A stretch of DNA of 64,000 bases from Telmatospirillum sp. J64-1 (lineage in GTDB: Bacteria > Pseudomonadota > Alphaproteobacteria > Rhodospirillales > Magnetospirillaceae), in the NCBI RefSeq assembly GCF_006980715.1, contig NZ_SBHN01000015.1, forward strand, positions 46,271 through 110,270, written 5' to 3'. A model generated the notes under the pieces. It made no database searches, was not told the origin of the DNA, and saw only the letters and a program-made list of their open reading frames with translations. Numbering within the stretch: position 1 is the stretch's first letter; every line of letters starts with the position of its first letter. Below are positions 1-8,376 of the stretch, piece by piece. Made by a program: the position numbers and the translations under genes.

Positions 1-8
1 CGTGACGA

Positions 9-1145
9 ATGAGCAAACAGGACTACTACGAACTTCTGGGCGTCGATCGCGGTGCCAGCAGCGAAGAGCTGAAAAAGGCCTATCGCAAGCTGGCCATGCA
101 GTGTCACCCTGATCGGAATCCGGGCGACAAGGAGGCCGAGCAGAAGTTCAAGGACATCTCGGAAGCCTACGACGTCCTCAAGGATGAACAGAAGCGCGCG
201 GCTTATGACCGCTTCGGCCATGCCGCCTTCAGCCAGGGCGGCGGGGGCGGCGGCCAGGGCTTCGGCGATTTCCATTTCTCGGGCGGCTTTGCCGACATCT
301 TCGACGAGATGTTCGGCGAGTTCATGGGTGGGCGGCGCGGCCAGTCCTCGGGCCGGGGCGCCGATCTGCGCTACAACATGGAAATCACGCTGGAAGAGGC
401 TTTCGCCGGCAAGACCGCCACCATCAAGGTGCCGTCCTCCGAAGCCTGCGAGGAATGCCACGGCACCGGCGGCGCCGGTGGCGCCCAGCCGATCACCTGC
501 CCGACCTGTGGCGGCGTCGGCAAGGTGCGTGCCCAGCAGGGCTTCTTCACCATCGAGCGCACCTGTCCCACCTGCCAGGGCATGGGCCGGGTCATCAAGG
601 ATGCCTGCCGCGCCTGTAACGGTTCGGGCCGCACGCGCAAGGAAAAGACCCTTCAGGTCAATATTCCCGCCGGTGTCGAGGAGGGGACCCGCATCCGTCT
701 GGCGGGCGAGGGCGAAGCCGGGATGCGCGGCGCGCCGTCGGGGGACCTCTATATCTTCCTCAGCATCCGGCCGCACCGCCTGTTCCAGCGCGACGGCGCG
801 AATATCCATTGCCGGGTGCCGATCGCCATGGTCACGGCGGCCCTGGGCGGCACCATCGAGGTGCCGACCATCGAAGGCGGCCGGGCCAAGGTCACCATTC
901 CGCCGGGCACCCAGAGCGGCCACCAGTTCCGTCTCAAGGGCAAGGGCATGAGCGTCCTGCGCAGCCCCGCGCGCGGCGACATGTTCATCCAGGCCCAGGT
1001 GGAGACGCCGGTCAACCTGACCAAGCGCCAGCAGGAATTGCTGAAGGAATTCGAAAAAGCTGGCGACGAAAGCCAGAGCCACAGTCCCGAAAGCCATGGC
1101 TTCTTCGCCAAGGTCAAGGAATTGTGGTCGGACTTGAAGGAATAG
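9..1145 (+). CDS. dnaJ: Chaperone protein DnaJ
   Basis: This is the Hsp40 co-chaperone that delivers unfolded clients to DnaK and stimulates its ATPase in the cytoplasm. The 378-residue protein has the full class I layout. The J domain covers about residues 1-70 with the HPD motif at 33-35. A Gly/Phe-rich linker runs from about 75 to 110. A zinc-finger region from about 145 to 215 holds four CxxCxGxG-type repeats ([32 protein letters not shown]). The C-terminal substrate-binding domains follow. The length is normal for the family. dapB starts 3 bases after the stop, so the two genes are probably co-transcribed. Only 8 bases precede the start in this window, so dnaK cannot be seen, although it usually lies upstream. 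Confidence 0.98.
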   Translation: MSKQDYYELLGVDRGASSEELKKAYRKLAMQCHPDRNPGDKEAEQKFKDISEAYDVLKDEQKRAAYDRFGHAAFSQGGGGGGQGFGDFHFSGGFADIFDEMFGEFMGGRRGQSSGRGADLRYNMEITLEEAFAGKTATIKVPSSEACEECHGTGGAGGAQPITCPTCGGVGKVRAQQGFFTIERTCPTCQGMGRVIKDACRACNGSGRTRKEKTLQVNIPAGVEEGTRIRLAGEGEAGMRGAPSGDLYIFLSIRPHRLFQRDGANIHCRVPIAMVTAALGGTIEVPTIEGGRAKVTIPPGTQSGHQFRLKGKGMSVLRSPARGDMFIQAQVETPVNLTKRQQELLKEFEKAGDESQSHSPESHGFFAKVKELWSDLKE

Positions 1146-1148
1146 GGC

Positions 1149-1949
1149 ATGAAGATCGGAATCGTCGGCTGTGCCGGCCGTATGGGACGCATGCTGGTGC
1201 AGGAAGTGCTGGCGACCGAGGGCGTGGAACTGTCCGGGGGCACGGAGCGCAAGGGCAGCGATGCCGTCGGCCGTGATCTCGGTGAACTGGTCGGGGCCGG
1301 GGCGGCCGGCGTGCTGGTGGGGACCGATCCGCACGAGCTGTTCCGCAGCTCCGACGCGGTGATCGACTTCACCGCCCCGGCGGCGACCGTGCAGCATGCG
1401 GCCCTGGCGGCGGATTGCCGCTGCGTCCATGTCATCGGCACCACCGGCCTGACCGCCGAGCAGGAGCAGGAATTGCGGGACGCGGCTTCGCGCACCGCCA
1501 TCATCTGGGCGCCCAATATGAGCCTGGGCGTCAATATCCTGCTGGCGGCCGTCGAACAGGTGGCCCGCGCCCTGGACCCGGATTACGACATCGAAATCGT
1601 CGAGATGCACCACCGCCACAAGGTGGACGCGCCCTCGGGCACCGCGCTGGGCCTGGGCCGCGCCGCCGCCAAGGGCCGGGGCGTGGCTCTGGACGAGGTG
1701 TGGTGCAAGGCCCGTGACGGCCTGACCGGCGCCCGTCCGCGCGGCGAGATCGGCTTCGCCACCCTGCGCGGCGGCGATGTGGTCGGCGACCATACCGTCA
1801 TCTTCGCCGCCGAGGGCGAGCGGGTGGAGCTGACCCACAAGGCATCCAGTCGCACGGTCTTCGCCCGCGGCGCCGTCCGCGCCGCCCGCTGGGGCCACGG
1901 CAAGCCGCCGGGGCTGTATTCCATGCGCGACGTGCTGGGGCTGGAATAG
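1149..1949 (+). CDS. dapB: 4-hydroxy-tetrahydrodipicolinate reductase
   Basis: DapB catalyses the NAD(P)H-dependent reduction step of the diaminopimelate/lysine pathway. The 266-residue protein has the N-terminal Rossmann glycine motif (GIVGCAGRMGRM, residues 4-15) and the family active-site block HHRHKVDAPSGTA. It also has APNMSLGVN, which lies near the nicotinamide site. The length is normal. The start lies 3 bases after dnaJ, a common alphaproteobacterial pairing. The last 21 bases of the gene, stop codon included, are repeated exactly once directly downstream (1950-1970). This does not alter the protein. Confidence 0.97.
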   Translation: MKIGIVGCAGRMGRMLVQEVLATEGVELSGGTERKGSDAVGRDLGELVGAGAAGVLVGTDPHELFRSSDAVIDFTAPAATVQHAALAADCRCVHVIGTTGLTAEQEQELRDAASRTAIIWAPNMSLGVNILLAAVEQVARALDPDYDIEIVEMHHRHKVDAPSGTALGLGRAAAKGRGVALDEVWCKARDGLTGARPRGEIGFATLRGGDVVGDHTVIFAAEGERVELTHKASSRTVFARGAVRAARWGHGKPPGLYSMRDVLGLE

Positions 1950-1970
1950 GACGTGCTGGGGCTGGAATAG
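1929..1970. repeat. Exact 21-bp tandem duplication of the dapB 3' end
   Basis: The last six codons and the stop codon of dapB (1929-1949) are followed immediately by an identical 21-base copy (1950-1970). Because the first stop is kept, the duplication is silent. It looks like a recent slippage or local duplication event. Confidence 0.95.
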
Positions 1971-2013
1971 AAGGAAGGCGGGCCTTCGGGCCTGCCTCCA
2001 GACGGCCGCAAAT

Positions 2014-2119
2014 CGTCACCCCCGCGAAAGCGGGGGGCCATGTTGAGGCTCATGGAGATGCGAGCCGTCAGATATGGATGCTGCCGGTTCCCTGGACTCC
2101 TGCTTCCGCGGGAGTGACG
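2014..2119. repeat. Intergenic inverted-repeat element R1, copy a
   Basis: This element of about 106 bp begins CGTCACCCCCGCGAAAGCGG and ends in the reverse complement of nearly the same sequence (...CCGCGGGAGTGACG), so it has terminal inverted repeats of about 20 bp. Related copies lie at 10542-10603 (short, degenerate), 28726-28830 and probably 63945 to the window end. It carries no gene. Its form is that of a MITE- or REP-like element that sits between genes. Confidence 0.8.
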
Positions 2120-2170
2120 AGGAAAAAGGGGTTCCCGGCTTCAACCCTGTGAGTTAGCCCGGCAACACAA

Positions 2171-2200
2171 AAAGGCCCGCGTCGAACGCGGGCCTTTTTT
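2171..2200. terminator. Bidirectional intrinsic terminator between dapB and rpmB
   Basis: A 12-bp stem (2171-2182 with 2186-2197) with a 3-base loop is flanked by A and T runs on both sides. It can end both the dnaJ-dapB transcript and the convergent rpmB transcript. Confidence 0.9.
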
Positions 2201-2224
2201 ATCGCTAATCCTTGCCGAGCAGGA

Positions 2225-2521
2225 TCAGGCGGCAGCCTTGCTTTCCATGGCGCGCTGGATGCGGCGCTTCAGGCGCAGGGCTTCAGCCGACAGCTTGCTG
2301 TCGTTGGTGCTCAGCAGGAAGGCATCAATGCCGCCATTGTGCTCGATGGTCTTGAGGCCACGGGTTGAAACCCGCAGGCGCACCATGCCACCCAGCGCAT
2401 CGCTCAGAACCGACGTGTCCTGCAGGTTGGGCAGGAAGCGGCGACGGGTCTTGTTATTGGCGTGGCTGACATTGTTGCCGCTCATGACGCCCTTGCCGGT
2501 GATGCTGCAACGTCGTGCCAT
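2225..2521 (-). CDS. rpmB: 50S ribosomal protein L28
   Basis: This is a 98-residue component of the large ribosomal subunit. The sequence opens [20 protein letters not shown], the canonical L28 beginning, followed by the basic [10 protein letters not shown] block. The ATG at 2521 was chosen over a longer in-frame opening because L28 proteins begin at this MARRC/MSRRC motif. It is transcribed alone toward the terminator shared with dapB. Confidence 0.98.
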   Translation of the reverse strand: MARRCSITGKGVMSGNNVSHANNKTRRRFLPNLQDTSVLSDALGGMVRLRVSTRGLKTIEHNGGIDAFLLSTNDSKLSAEALRLKRRIQRAMESKAAA

Positions 2522-2608
2522 GGCCTTAGATCCTCTTCGTCTATCAGGCAAAAACTCAGGAAGCCGCGTTTCTACGCAGAGTCGGGCCGCGAGTCAATGG
2601 GAAAGGAG

Positions 2609-3178
2609 TCACCCGAACAGCTTGTCGATATCGTCCTGGCTGAACATGGCATCGACCTGTTCCTGCGTGACAGCCTGGCCGGCGCGCTGCGGCCCGTTGA
2701 GCAGGGCCTTGTCGGGGTCGATCTCTTCCTTCTTGGGCTCTTCGGCGGCGAGGGCGTCGGGGCCCCACATGCGCACCAGGGCATTGATGCGCTCTTCGAC
2801 ATATTTCAGCGAATGCACCACCTTGGTGATGCGCTGGCCGGTCAGGTCCTGGAAGGAGCAGGCTTCGAAGATGTCGTTGCCCTTGTCGGTGATGCGGTCG
2901 AGCAAGGCGAGCGCCTGCGGGTCGCTGACATGCTGGCGCGTCGCGTTCACCAATTCATCGATTTCCTCCATGCGCTCCATGATGGTGTTGGTGGCGCCTT
3001 CGGTACTTTCGACGATGGCGTCCAACTGGTCGACCATCTTGGCGAAGTGATCGTCGTCTTCGCAGCCGGGGCGGCGAATGGAGGCCAATTCCCGGCGGAA
3101 CTGGCGGATATGGTTGAACAATCCCACCAGTTCCTGGCGGAGGCGGAGGATGTCGTCTTGGTCGCTATTGCGGGTCAT
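2609..3178 (-). CDS. cheZ: CheZ-type chemotaxis phosphatase
   Basis: The protein probably dephosphorylates CheY-P and so tunes flagellar switching. It has 189 residues, is largely helical, and has the family signature DIFEACSFQDLTGQRI at about residues 102-117. The Asp and Gln of QDLTGQ have the D-x3-Q spacing of E. coli CheZ Asp143 and Gln147. After a low-complexity linker, the C terminus (SQDDIDKLFG) resembles the CheY-binding tail of CheZ. The ATG at 3178 is preferred over a GTG two codons upstream. No other chemotaxis gene lies in the window, so it is an isolated che gene, as is common in alphaproteobacteria. An annotation as a generic 'protein phosphatase CheZ' homologue is safe. The CheY partner is inferred. 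Confidence 0.88.
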   Translation of the reverse strand: MTRNSDQDDILRLRQELVGLFNHIRQFRRELASIRRPGCEDDDHFAKMVDQLDAIVESTEGATNTIMERMEEIDELVNATRQHVSDPQALALLDRITDKGNDIFEACSFQDLTGQRITKVVHSLKYVEERINALVRMWGPDALAAEEPKKEEIDPDKALLNGPQRAGQAVTQEQVDAMFSQDDIDKLFG

Positions 3179-3248
3179 CAGCACTTCGGCTCGGAACTAG
3201 AGGCTGCCAGCCTAGCGGCAAGAGGCGGCGAAGGAAAGGGTCTTGAAT

Positions 3249-4265
3249 TCAAGACCCGTTTCCGGCCCCGGGGGACCCCTCCTGGCCGCTTGCCAGGAAG
3301 GCGTTCAGCAGGGTCTGAGCCGCCACGGTGGGGGTGCAGCTGCCGGAGGCGACCTTGTCTTCCAGCGTGCGCAGGATGCCGGTCACGGCGGGATGGGATT
3401 GCAACCGGGCGAGCAGGGTCTCGTTGACCTCGTTCCACATCCAGGCGCGGGCCTGGGCGGCGCGGCGGGAGTCGATCTCGCCGCTTTCGCCCATCACCCG
3501 GCGGTATTCCTCGACCATCGTCCAGACCTCGCCCAACCCGTCGCGGCTGAGGGCCGAACAGCGCAGTACCGGCGGCGTCCAGGCGGCGCTGGCCGGGCGC
3601 AGCAGGTGCAGGGCGCTGGCATATTCCCGCTGGGCGCGCTGGGCGGCGGCGGCGAGGTCGCCATCGGCCTTGTTGACGACGATGGCGTCGGCCAGTTCGA
3701 CGATGCCCTTCTTGATGCCCTGCAATTCGTCGCCGCCGCCGGGAACCAGCAGCAGCAGGAACATGTCCACCATGTCGGCCACGGCGGTTTCGGACTGGCC
3801 GACGCCCACCGTCTCGACGATGATGACGTCGAAGCCCGCCGCCTCGCAGGCCAGCAGCGCCTCGCGGCTGCGCCGGGCCACGCCGCCCAGGGTGCCGCCC
3901 GAGGGCGAGGGACGGATGAAGGCGTCCGGATGGCGCGACAGATCCTCCATGCGCGTCTTGTCGCCGAGGATCGAGCCGCCCGAGCGCGGGCTGGAGGGAT
4001 CGACGGCCAGCACGGCCACGCGGTGGCCCTGGCCGATCACATGCAGGCCGAAGGCCTCGATGAAGGTGGACTTGCCCACGCCCGGCACGCCGGAAATCCC
4101 CAGGCGCACGCCCTTTCCGGTATGGGGCAGCAGATGCTGCAGCATCGCCTCGGCCCGCTCGCGGTGATCGGGGCGGGTGGATTCGATCAGGGTGATGGCG
4201 CGGGCCAGGGCGCGGCGGTCGCCGGCCAGCACCTTATCCGCAAGCTCGCTTGGGTCCAGAAGCAC
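3249..4265 (-). CDS. meaB: MeaB/ArgK-family GTPase, methylmalonyl-CoA mutase chaperone
   Basis: MeaB-type G proteins protect B12-dependent acyl-CoA mutases and control cofactor loading. The 338-residue protein has a P-loop GVPGVGKST at 59-67, the MeaB-specific DPSSPRSGGSILGDKTRM block, the ETVGVGQSE switch region and NKAD for guanine recognition. The start is a GTG at 4265, and no better ATG lies near the family N terminus. The mutase genes are not in this window. The link to cobalamin is supported by the B12 uptake operon at 34-40 kb and the malyl-CoA lyase at 8.4 kb. The older annotation 'LAO/AO transport ATPase' refers to the same family. Confidence 0.94.
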   Translation of the reverse strand: MLLDPSELADKVLAGDRRALARAITLIESTRPDHRERAEAMLQHLLPHTGKGVRLGISGVPGVGKSTFIEAFGLHVIGQGHRVAVLAVDPSSPRSGGSILGDKTRMEDLSRHPDAFIRPSPSGGTLGGVARRSREALLACEAAGFDVIIVETVGVGQSETAVADMVDMFLLLLVPGGGDELQGIKKGIVELADAIVVNKADGDLAAAAQRAQREYASALHLLRPASAAWTPPVLRCSALSRDGLGEVWTMVEEYRRVMGESGEIDSRRAAQARAWMWNEVNETLLARLQSHPAVTGILRTLEDKVASGSCTPTVAAQTLLNAFLASGQEGSPGAGNGS

Positions 4266-4292
4266 GGTCGTCGTCTCTCGCTATCGGCGTCT

Positions 4293-4598
4293 CTAGTCTT
4301 TCTGGCGGCCTTCGTTGAGCAGCCGCTTCATAGCGGTGGCGACGAGGCGCTGGCGTTGTTCGTCGGACAGGTCGGCCAGGATCACTTTCTTGGCCCGCTG
4401 CACTTCCATGGCCTTGCGGATCAGTTCGGCACGGTCGGGGGTGACCAGGTCCTTGGCCTTGTCCTGCATTTGGGCGATCCGGGCCTCGCGCTCCGTGCGC
4501 GGCTTGGCCTTCTTCGCTCTCGCTTCGGCGCGGGCCTTCTTTTCCAGGGCGGCCTTGGCCTTCTTCGTCAGGAACAGGTCTTTCAGGAAACCGAACAT
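4293..4598 (-). CDS. Small charged protein of unknown function
   Basis: This 101-residue protein is very rich in Lys, Arg, Glu and Ala. A short hydrophobic N terminus (MFGFLKDLFL) precedes a long predicted charged helix, probably a coiled coil. A conserved-looking tail follows (VILADLSDEQRQRLVATAMKRLLNEG). Codon use matches the neighbours, with strong GC at third positions. It lies between meaB and an ABC exporter on the same strand, with 27 and 53 bases of spacing. I do not recognise a characterised family. The amphipathic start could touch the membrane, but that is inference. Confidence 0.75.
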   Translation of the reverse strand: MFGFLKDLFLTKKAKAALEKKARAEARAKKAKPRTEREARIAQMQDKAKDLVTPDRAELIRKAMEVQRAKKVILADLSDEQRQRLVATAMKRLLNEGRQKD

Positions 4599-4651
4599 GC
4601 CCTAGCCTTTGATGGAGAAGGTCGCATGTTACACCACAGGGAGGGGCGGGG

Positions 4652-6538
4652 TCATCCCGCCTGTTCCCGTGCCAATTCCGCCTGGTGATGGGCGGCTTCC
4701 TGCTGGCGGTGCCACATCTCGGCATAGCGGCCGTTCGCGGCTAGAAGCTGTTCATGCCGCCCGCGCTCGACGATCTGGCCGGCCTCCAGCACCAGGATTT
4801 CGTCGGCATGGGTCACCGTGGACAGGCGGTGGGCGATGACCAGCGTGGTGCGGTTGGCCGAAACCTCGCGCAGCGAGACCTGGATTTCCTTTTCCGTGCG
4901 GGTATCCAGCGCGCTGGTGGCTTCGTCGAAGAGCAGGATGGCCGGACGCTTCAGGATGGTGCGGGCGATGGCGACACGCTGCTTCTCGCCGCCCGACAGC
5001 TTCAGCCCCCGCTCGCCGACCTTAGTTTCGTAGCCTTCGGGCAGGGTGGTGATGAAATCGTGGATGCGTGCCAGATGGGCGGCTTTTTCCACTTCTTCCC
5101 TGGTCGCGCCCGGACGGCCATAGGCGATGTTGTAGGCGATGGTGTCGTTGAACAGCACCGTGTCCTGGGGAACGATGCCGATGGCCGCCCGCAGCGAGGC
5201 CTGCCGGACCTCCCGGATGTCCTGGCCGTCGATCAGGATGCGTCCGCTATCGACGTCGTAGAAGCGGAACAGCAGGCGCGAAATGGTGGACTTGCCGGCC
5301 CCCGATGGTCCGACCAGCGCCACCGTCTTGCCCGCCGGCACCGAGAAGGAGATGCCTTTCAGGATTTCCCTGTCGGGATTGTAGCTGAAATGCACGTTCT
5401 CGAAGGTCAGGGCGGCGCCTTCCATCTTCAGGTCTGGAGCGCCGGGCTTGTCGCGGATCTCGGCATTCTCGCCCAACAGATGGAACATATGCTCCATGTC
5501 GGTCAGGGATTGCTTGATCTCGCGGTAGACGAAGCCGAGGAAGTTCAGCGGCAGGTAAAGCTGGATCAGATAGGTATTCACCAGCACGAAATCGCCGATG
5601 GTCATGTGGCCCGCCACCACGCCCTCGGCGGCCATCAGCATCACCACGATCAGGCCGACCGAGATGATGGCGCCCTGGCCGATATTGAGCATCGACAGCG
5701 TGGTCTTGCTCTTGACCGCCGCGCCTTCATAGCGTTGCAGCGATTTGTCGTAGCGCCGGGCCTCGTGCTCCTCGTTGCCGAAATACTTGACCGTCTCGTA
5801 GTTCAGCAGCGAGTCGATGGCCTTGGTGCTGGCCTCCTGGTCGGTCTCGTTCATGGTGCGGCGGTATTTCAGCCGCCATTCCGTGACCAGCAGGGTGAAG
5901 GCGATGTAGCCGCTAATGGTGACCAGCGTCACCAGGGCGAAGCGGAAATCGAACAAATACCAGAGGATGCCGCAGACCATCAGGACTTCGAGCAGCGTCG
6001 GCAGGATGTTGAAGAGCATGAAGTTCAGAAGGAACTCGATGCCCTTGGTGCCGCGCTCGATGGCCCGCGAGATGCCGCCCGTCTGGCGGTCGAGGTGGAA
6101 GCGCAGGGCCAGGCCGTGCAGATGACGGAAGGTTTGCAGCGCCACCGTGCGGATGGCCCGTTGCGCCACCTTGACGAAGACCGCGTCCCGCAGCTCGCCG
6201 AAGGCCTGCGAGGCGACGCGGGCGATGCCGTAGCCCAGCAGCAGCGCCACCGGCACGGCGACCAGCGCCTGCCCCGGAGCGACGGTCAGGGCGTCCACGG
6301 CCAGCTTGAACAGCATGGGGACATAGACGTTGATCAGCTTGGCGGCGACCAGGAAGATCATCGCCACCACCACCCGCGCCCGCAGGCCGATCTCCCCCTT
6401 GGGCCAGAGATAGGGCAGCAGCGACTTGATGGTGTGGAGGTCCTGGCGGGGGCCGATCTGGACCGCGCGGTCTTGGGAGGAAGGGGAACGGCGTCTCATG
6501 GAAAAGCGGAACCAATAGTGGTGGGGCCGCTTCAACAT
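4652..6538 (-). CDS. Atm1-type ABC exporter (fused permease and ATPase)
   Basis: This is a half-transporter of the Atm1/HMT1 family, which exports glutathione-linked or sulfur/metal compounds across the inner membrane. The 628-residue protein has six predicted membrane segments from about residue 50 to 340. The Atm1-like NYETVKYFGNE motif lies at 246-256, Walker A (GPSGAGKST) at 410-418, the signature LSGGEKQRVAIAR and Walker B LLFDEATSALD. The start is uncertain: a second Met at residue 14 (position 6499) lacks a better ribosome-binding site. Atm1 homologues of alphaproteobacteria such as Novosphingobium act in heavy-metal resistance. The substrate here is inferred from the family only. Confidence 0.92.
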   Translation of the reverse strand: MLKRPHHYWFRFSMRRRSPSSQDRAVQIGPRQDLHTIKSLLPYLWPKGEIGLRARVVVAMIFLVAAKLINVYVPMLFKLAVDALTVAPGQALVAVPVALLLGYGIARVASQAFGELRDAVFVKVAQRAIRTVALQTFRHLHGLALRFHLDRQTGGISRAIERGTKGIEFLLNFMLFNILPTLLEVLMVCGILWYLFDFRFALVTLVTISGYIAFTLLVTEWRLKYRRTMNETDQEASTKAIDSLLNYETVKYFGNEEHEARRYDKSLQRYEGAAVKSKTTLSMLNIGQGAIISVGLIVVMLMAAEGVVAGHMTIGDFVLVNTYLIQLYLPLNFLGFVYREIKQSLTDMEHMFHLLGENAEIRDKPGAPDLKMEGAALTFENVHFSYNPDREILKGISFSVPAGKTVALVGPSGAGKSTISRLLFRFYDVDSGRILIDGQDIREVRQASLRAAIGIVPQDTVLFNDTIAYNIAYGRPGATREEVEKAAHLARIHDFITTLPEGYETKVGERGLKLSGGEKQRVAIARTILKRPAILLFDEATSALDTRTEKEIQVSLREVSANRTTLVIAHRLSTVTHADEILVLEAGQIVERGRHEQLLAANGRYAEMWHRQQEAAHHQAELAREQAG

Positions 6539-6663
6539 AGGGGCTGTGAAGCCGATTCCGAAGGGGGAAGGCGAGAGCGGGGAAGGTTAATGGCCTGCCG
6601 TGCCCTCCGGCACGGGCCTTCGTCCCTCCTCGGCGAGGGCTGCTTTCTGTCGGTGCGGGCGGT

Positions 6664-7209
6664 TCAATGCCCGGCGAAGATGCGGTCGCGCAGGCGGCTG
6701 TATTGGCCGAGCCCCGCCTTGCTCATCAGCGGGTCTTCCTCCCCTTCGACCAGACCCGCGATTTCCTCCCAGTCGCCGGGCAGGAGGGCGGCCTGGGCAC
6801 GGGGCAGGGCGTCGGTGTTCTCGCATTCCATGTGGCGCTGCTGGAAGTCGATATAGGCTTCGGCGGCGGCCTGCAGCGCCGGGCGACGGCCCGGCTGGAC
6901 GCGGGCCTCGTCGATCAGCCGGGACAGGTCGTCGGTCATGCCCGCGACATGGCGATGCTCTTCCAGCAGGCGTTCGACCACCGCTGCCGCCCCGGCATCG
7001 CGCAGACGCAGGCGGCGGAACACCAGGTCTTCCTTGGGATGGTGGAAAAGGTCGGGATAATTGCGGATGTAATGGGCGATCTCGCCAAGCATCTCGAAAT
7101 CGGCGTCGCCGTCGCGGGCGAGCCTGTCCAATTGCCGACGCATCAGCCTAAGAACACGGCCCAGCGTACGGTGCTCTTCTTCGAGCATGTGCAGGATGGT
7201 CGAAGCCAT
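6664..7209 (-). CDS. Hemerythrin-domain protein
   Basis: This 181-residue cytoplasmic protein has the HHE fold, which binds a di-iron centre for O2, NO or peroxide sensing or storage. Likely ligands are visible: His7 and His13 in the first helix, the H..FHHPKEDLVF block in the middle, the EEHRH motif and FQQRHMECE near residue 130. A purine-rich GGAGGAACAA lies just upstream of the start. It is monocistronic and divergent from the NUDIX gene. A second hemerythrin-domain protein, with a hydrophobic N terminus, lies at 33574-34143. The precise role is unknown. Confidence 0.9.
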   Translation of the reverse strand: MASTILHMLEEEHRTLGRVLRLMRRQLDRLARDGDADFEMLGEIAHYIRNYPDLFHHPKEDLVFRRLRLRDAGAAAVVERLLEEHRHVAGMTDDLSRLIDEARVQPGRRPALQAAAEAYIDFQQRHMECENTDALPRAQAALLPGDWEEIAGLVEGEEDPLMSKAGLGQYSRLRDRIFAGH

Positions 7210-7404
7210 CTTTTGTTCCTCCCCGTCAACGGCGCAAGTCGTCTCTTTATTTCGCGGGCAAAGGGTACATCTTTCGTGTCTACAACAACAAGATGAACAG
7301 AAGGGCTGCCTCGCCCGAGTCGGCCTTTTCCGTTACGCGATTCCCGCCTCTTGGTGCGGTATGGGGCAGAGCACCATATTGCAGGGCCAAGGAGGGACAT
7401 CGTC

Positions 7405-8307
7405 ATGAGCTATCTCGATCATATTCATGCCTGTAACCGCTTTGACCTGGGCAATTACCGTCCCTTCGAGGTGGGTGGCCAGCGGGTCGGCTGGGTGGCG
7501 AAGGATTTCATGCTGCGCCTGGCGGCCTTCACCGACATCTTCCGGGTCCGCGACGATGTGGTGAGCCTGAACGAGGAATTGCGCAGTCCCGAGGAACGGA
7601 CGGAAGCGGTGCGCGGCGTGCTGCGCAAGCTGGTGCAGGAAGGTGTTCTGCCCAAGATGCGGGGCGAGGATTACGACGTGGCGCCCCGCTTCGGGGCCGA
7701 GGCGGTGATGCGCATCGACCGCACGGCGGTGCAGGAATTCGGCATCCGCGCCTATGGCCTGCATGTGAACGGCTTCGTGCGCTATGGCGAGGGAATGCAT
7801 CTGTGGATCGGCAAGCGCGCCCTGGACAAGGCGGTGGCGCCGGGCAAGCTGGACAATCTGGTGGCGGGCGGCCAGCCCTCGGGCCTGTCCCTGGCCGAGA
7901 ATCTTGTCAAGGAAGCCCAGGAGGAAGCCGATATCCCGCGCGAGATGGCCTGCAAGGCCAAGCCGGTGGGCGTCATCTCCTATTGCATGGAGACGGAGCG
8001 CGGGCTGAAGCCCGATGTGATGTTCTGCTACGACCTGGAAGTGCCGCGCGATTTCGAACCCATTCCGAGGGATGGCGAAATGACCGGATTCGAGCTGATG
8101 CCGGTCGAGAAGGTGGCCGAGATCGTGCGGACCAGCGACGCGTTCAAGTTCAACGTCAATCTGGTGATCATCGATTTCCTGATCCGCCATGGCTATCTGA
8201 CGCCCGAGAACGAGCCGGACTACCTGGACCTGGCGGAAGGCTTGCGCCAGCCCTTCCGGCCCGAGCTTTTCTCACCCTCGGTTGACAGCTCTGCTGCAAT
8301 GCGGTAG
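7405..8307 (+). CDS. NUDIX hydrolase with N-terminal DUF4743 domain
   Basis: The protein hydrolyses a nucleoside-diphosphate-linked substrate that is not known. From the ATG at 7405 it has 300 residues. The N-terminal DUF4743-like part covers about residues 1-115. The NUDIX domain follows with box GGQPSGLSLAENLVKEAQEEADI-type spacing (G155 to I177), where the usual REUxEE appears as KEAQEEA. The ATG is chosen because AAGGAGGG lies 8 bases upstream, and the longer frame has no such site. This family is related to the NUDIX domain of yeast Tnr3-type thiamine pyrophosphokinases. That suggests oxy-thiamine diphosphate-like substrates, but this is only family knowledge. Confidence 0.88.
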   Translation: MSYLDHIHACNRFDLGNYRPFEVGGQRVGWVAKDFMLRLAAFTDIFRVRDDVVSLNEELRSPEERTEAVRGVLRKLVQEGVLPKMRGEDYDVAPRFGAEAVMRIDRTAVQEFGIRAYGLHVNGFVRYGEGMHLWIGKRALDKAVAPGKLDNLVAGGQPSGLSLAENLVKEAQEEADIPREMACKAKPVGVISYCMETERGLKPDVMFCYDLEVPRDFEPIPRDGEMTGFELMPVEKVAEIVRTSDAFKFNVNLVIIDFLIRHGYLTPENEPDYLDLAEGLRQPFRPELFSPSVDSSAAMR

Positions 8308-8376
8308 ACATATAATTTCTCTGACTGGATATTTCGCGAACTTTATTTTCGTCCGTGAAGCGGAAGGCGCCCTTTC

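Noticed and set aside
4754..6856. 700-codon open frame opposite the Atm1-type exporter
   Set aside because: Shadow of the ABC exporter gene; His/Gln/Gly-rich translation is typical of antisense frames here.
8282..8316. TTGACA and TATAAT before the malyl-CoA lyase gene
   Set aside because: The spacing is 23 bases, too long for a sigma-70 promoter, and the first box lies inside the NUDIX coding end. The TATAAT alone may still be part of a promoter.
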